Assembly: GCA_910577215.1 (NCBI GenBank)
Contig: CAJTMQ010000077.1
Span: 1-6,598, forward strand
Origin: an uncultured Eubacterium sp.
GTDB lineage: Bacteria > Bacillota > Clostridia > Oscillospirales > Acutalibacteraceae
Direction: 5' to 3'
Length of the DNA: 6,598 bases
Positions 5,797 to 6,598 of the stretch are shown piece by piece. The position numbers were made by a program, and so were the translations under genes. Numbering within the stretch: the first letter of the stretch is position 1; each line of letters begins with the position of its first letter. Below the pieces are notes generated by a model. It was not told where the DNA came from. It searched no databases and saw nothing but the letters and a program-made list of their open reading frames with translations.

Positions 5797-6493
5797 TAAG
5801 ATCACTTCCTTCGCCGAAATATTTAATGCAAAGCTCACCTATTTTATCAACAGCGGTGTCTTCTGCAATTATTCCATCATTCATTAAAAGCACTCTGCCT
5901 GCAATGGTTGCAACGTCAGAAACAATGTGTGTTGAATAAATTATAATTTTATCCTCGGCAATCCTTTCAAGCAGCTTGCGGAAGCGTATTCTTTCCTTTG
6001 GATCAAGACCGGAGGTCGGCTCATCAAGTACCAGCACCTGCGGATCGTTCAGAAGTGCCTGTGCAATACCGAGGCGCTGTACCATTCCGCCTGAAAAGGA
6101 TTTTATTTTTTTGCTTTTTACATCTGAAAGACTTACAAATTCGAGCAATTCATCAACTCTTGGCTTAGCTGCCTTTCCGTTCATTCCTTTAAGTGCAGCA
6201 AGATACATCATAAAATCATTTGCGGTGAATTCTCTGTAATAGCCGAAATCCTGAGGAAGATAGCCGAGCACTGCTCTGAAATCATCACCGTCTTTAATAA
6301 TATCACTGCCGTTGAAGAAAACGCTGCCTGCGTCGGGTTTTAAAACGGTTGTTATAATCCGCATAAGTGTTGTTTTGCCGCTTCCGTTTGCTCCAAGCAG
6401 AGCAGTAATGCCGGGTTTAAGTGTCAGACTTACATTGTTAACGGCAATCTTTCTTTTGTATTTCTTTTTTACATTTAAGATTTTGAGTTCCAT
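5789..6493 (-). CDS. ABC transporter ATP-binding protein
   Basis: The cytoplasmic ATPase that powers the exporter made with the two downstream permeases. All nucleotide-binding motifs are intact in the 234 residues: Walker A GANGSGKTT (34-42), Q-loop glutamine 81 in YLPQDFG, signature FSGGM (133-137), Walker B VLVLDEP (153-159), D-loop SGLD (161-164) and H-loop His189 in STHI. The length and YLPQDFG context resemble single-domain ATPases of ABC-2 exporters such as the drug, bacteriocin-immunity and sodium-efflux groups; which of these applies cannot be decided. The start is firm: GGAGG (6504-6500) stands 6 bases before the ATG. The gene overlaps the end of an upstream membrane-protein frame by 19 bases and the start of permease A by 8 bases, so it is embedded in an operon whose promoter lies beyond the right edge. 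Confidence 0.96.
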   Translation of the reverse strand: MELKILNVKKKYKRKIAVNNVSLTLKPGITALLGANGSGKTTLMRIITTVLKPDAGSVFFNGSDIIKDGDDFRAVLGYLPQDFGYYREFTANDFMMYLAALKGMNGKAAKPRVDELLEFVSLSDVKSKKIKSFSGGMVQRLGIAQALLNDPQVLVLDEPTSGLDPKERIRFRKLLERIAEDKIIIYSTHIVSDVATIAGRVLLMNDGIIAEDTAVDKIGELCIKYFGEGSDLND

Positions 6494-6598
6494 ATCAAAC
6501 CTCCGTTAAAATTGTAATGCTTATACAAAAAACATAAAAGCCCTGCAAGCAGCACAATGGCTGCTGCATTTACTGTTCCAAGAATTCCGTAGCTTACA
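6475..6598 (-). CDS. C-terminal end of a membrane protein, cut by window edge
   Basis: Only the last 40 codons are present. The frame whose first whole codon begins at 6597 stays open to TAA at 6477-6475 and encodes a hydrophobic segment (GILGTVNAAAIVLLAGLLCF) followed by a short polar tail (LYKHYNFNGGLIWNSKS). The other two leftward frames hit stops within this stretch. The tail overlaps the ATPase start by 19 bases, which suggests tight coupling in the same operon. It could be a further transporter subunit or an unrelated membrane protein; the family cannot be identified from this fragment. Confidence 0.6.
   Translation of the reverse strand, partial: VSYGILGTVNAAAIVLLAGLLCFLYKHYNFNGGLIWNSKS

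Noticed and set aside
5797..5838. N-terminal extension of permease A to an ATG at 5838
   Set aside because: The extra 14 residues have no match in the paralog, overlap the ATPase coding sequence, and the ATG at 5796 has a better-placed ribosome binding site.
5976..6509. Two short plus-strand open frames within the ATPase gene
   Set aside because: Both are antisense to intact Walker A/B and signature-motif coding sequence and have no independent support.

Overview
The window looks like chromosomal DNA from a low-GC, Gram-positive, spore-forming Clostridia-type bacterium, plausibly a gut member of the Oscillospiraceae/Ruminococcus kind. This is an inference. It rests on the AT-rich base composition, the strong AGGAG-type ribosome binding sites, the short intergenic gaps and a SleB-type cortex hydrolase. 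I see no phage, transposase, tRNA, rRNA or CRISPR signal.

Layout from left to right. Positions 1-50 carry two small perfect hairpins that may be the edge of a dispersed repeat. A bidirectional terminator (85-117) closes a leftward two-gene operon. That operon encodes an OGG1-type 8-oxoguanine DNA glycosylase (850-1671) followed by the 16S rRNA m3U1498 methyltransferase RsmE (116-853), joined by an ATGA stop/start overlap. An AT-rich intergenic region of about 400 bp (1672-2077) separates it from a rightward pair: a small protein with one C-terminal membrane segment (2078-2350) and a membrane-anchored SleB-family hydrolase (2373-3080). A second bidirectional terminator (3094-3120) follows. The rest is a leftward ABC exporter operon: the tail of a membrane protein cut by the window edge (6475-6598), an ATPase (5789-6493) and two paralogous six-helix permeases (4486-5796 and 3185-4474).

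How the genes work together. The ATPase and the two permeases form a self-contained ABC-2-type exporter, probably with a permease heterodimer; the substrate is unknown. The small membrane protein and SleB are probably cotranscribed and may act together at the envelope or in spore cortex hydrolysis. The glycosylase and RsmE are housekeeping functions that share a transcript without an obvious functional link.

The most notable feature is the divergent intergenic region. It holds two exact TTTTCCACA DnaA-box variants 12 bp apart, several related TTTTCAACA/TTTTCAATA 9-mers, and an AT-rich flank. Flanking genes point away from it and hand-counted strand composition changes across it. It reads like a replication-origin or DnaA-binding region, although no dnaA or dnaN gene is present here. 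Nothing else strongly suggests an undescribed system.
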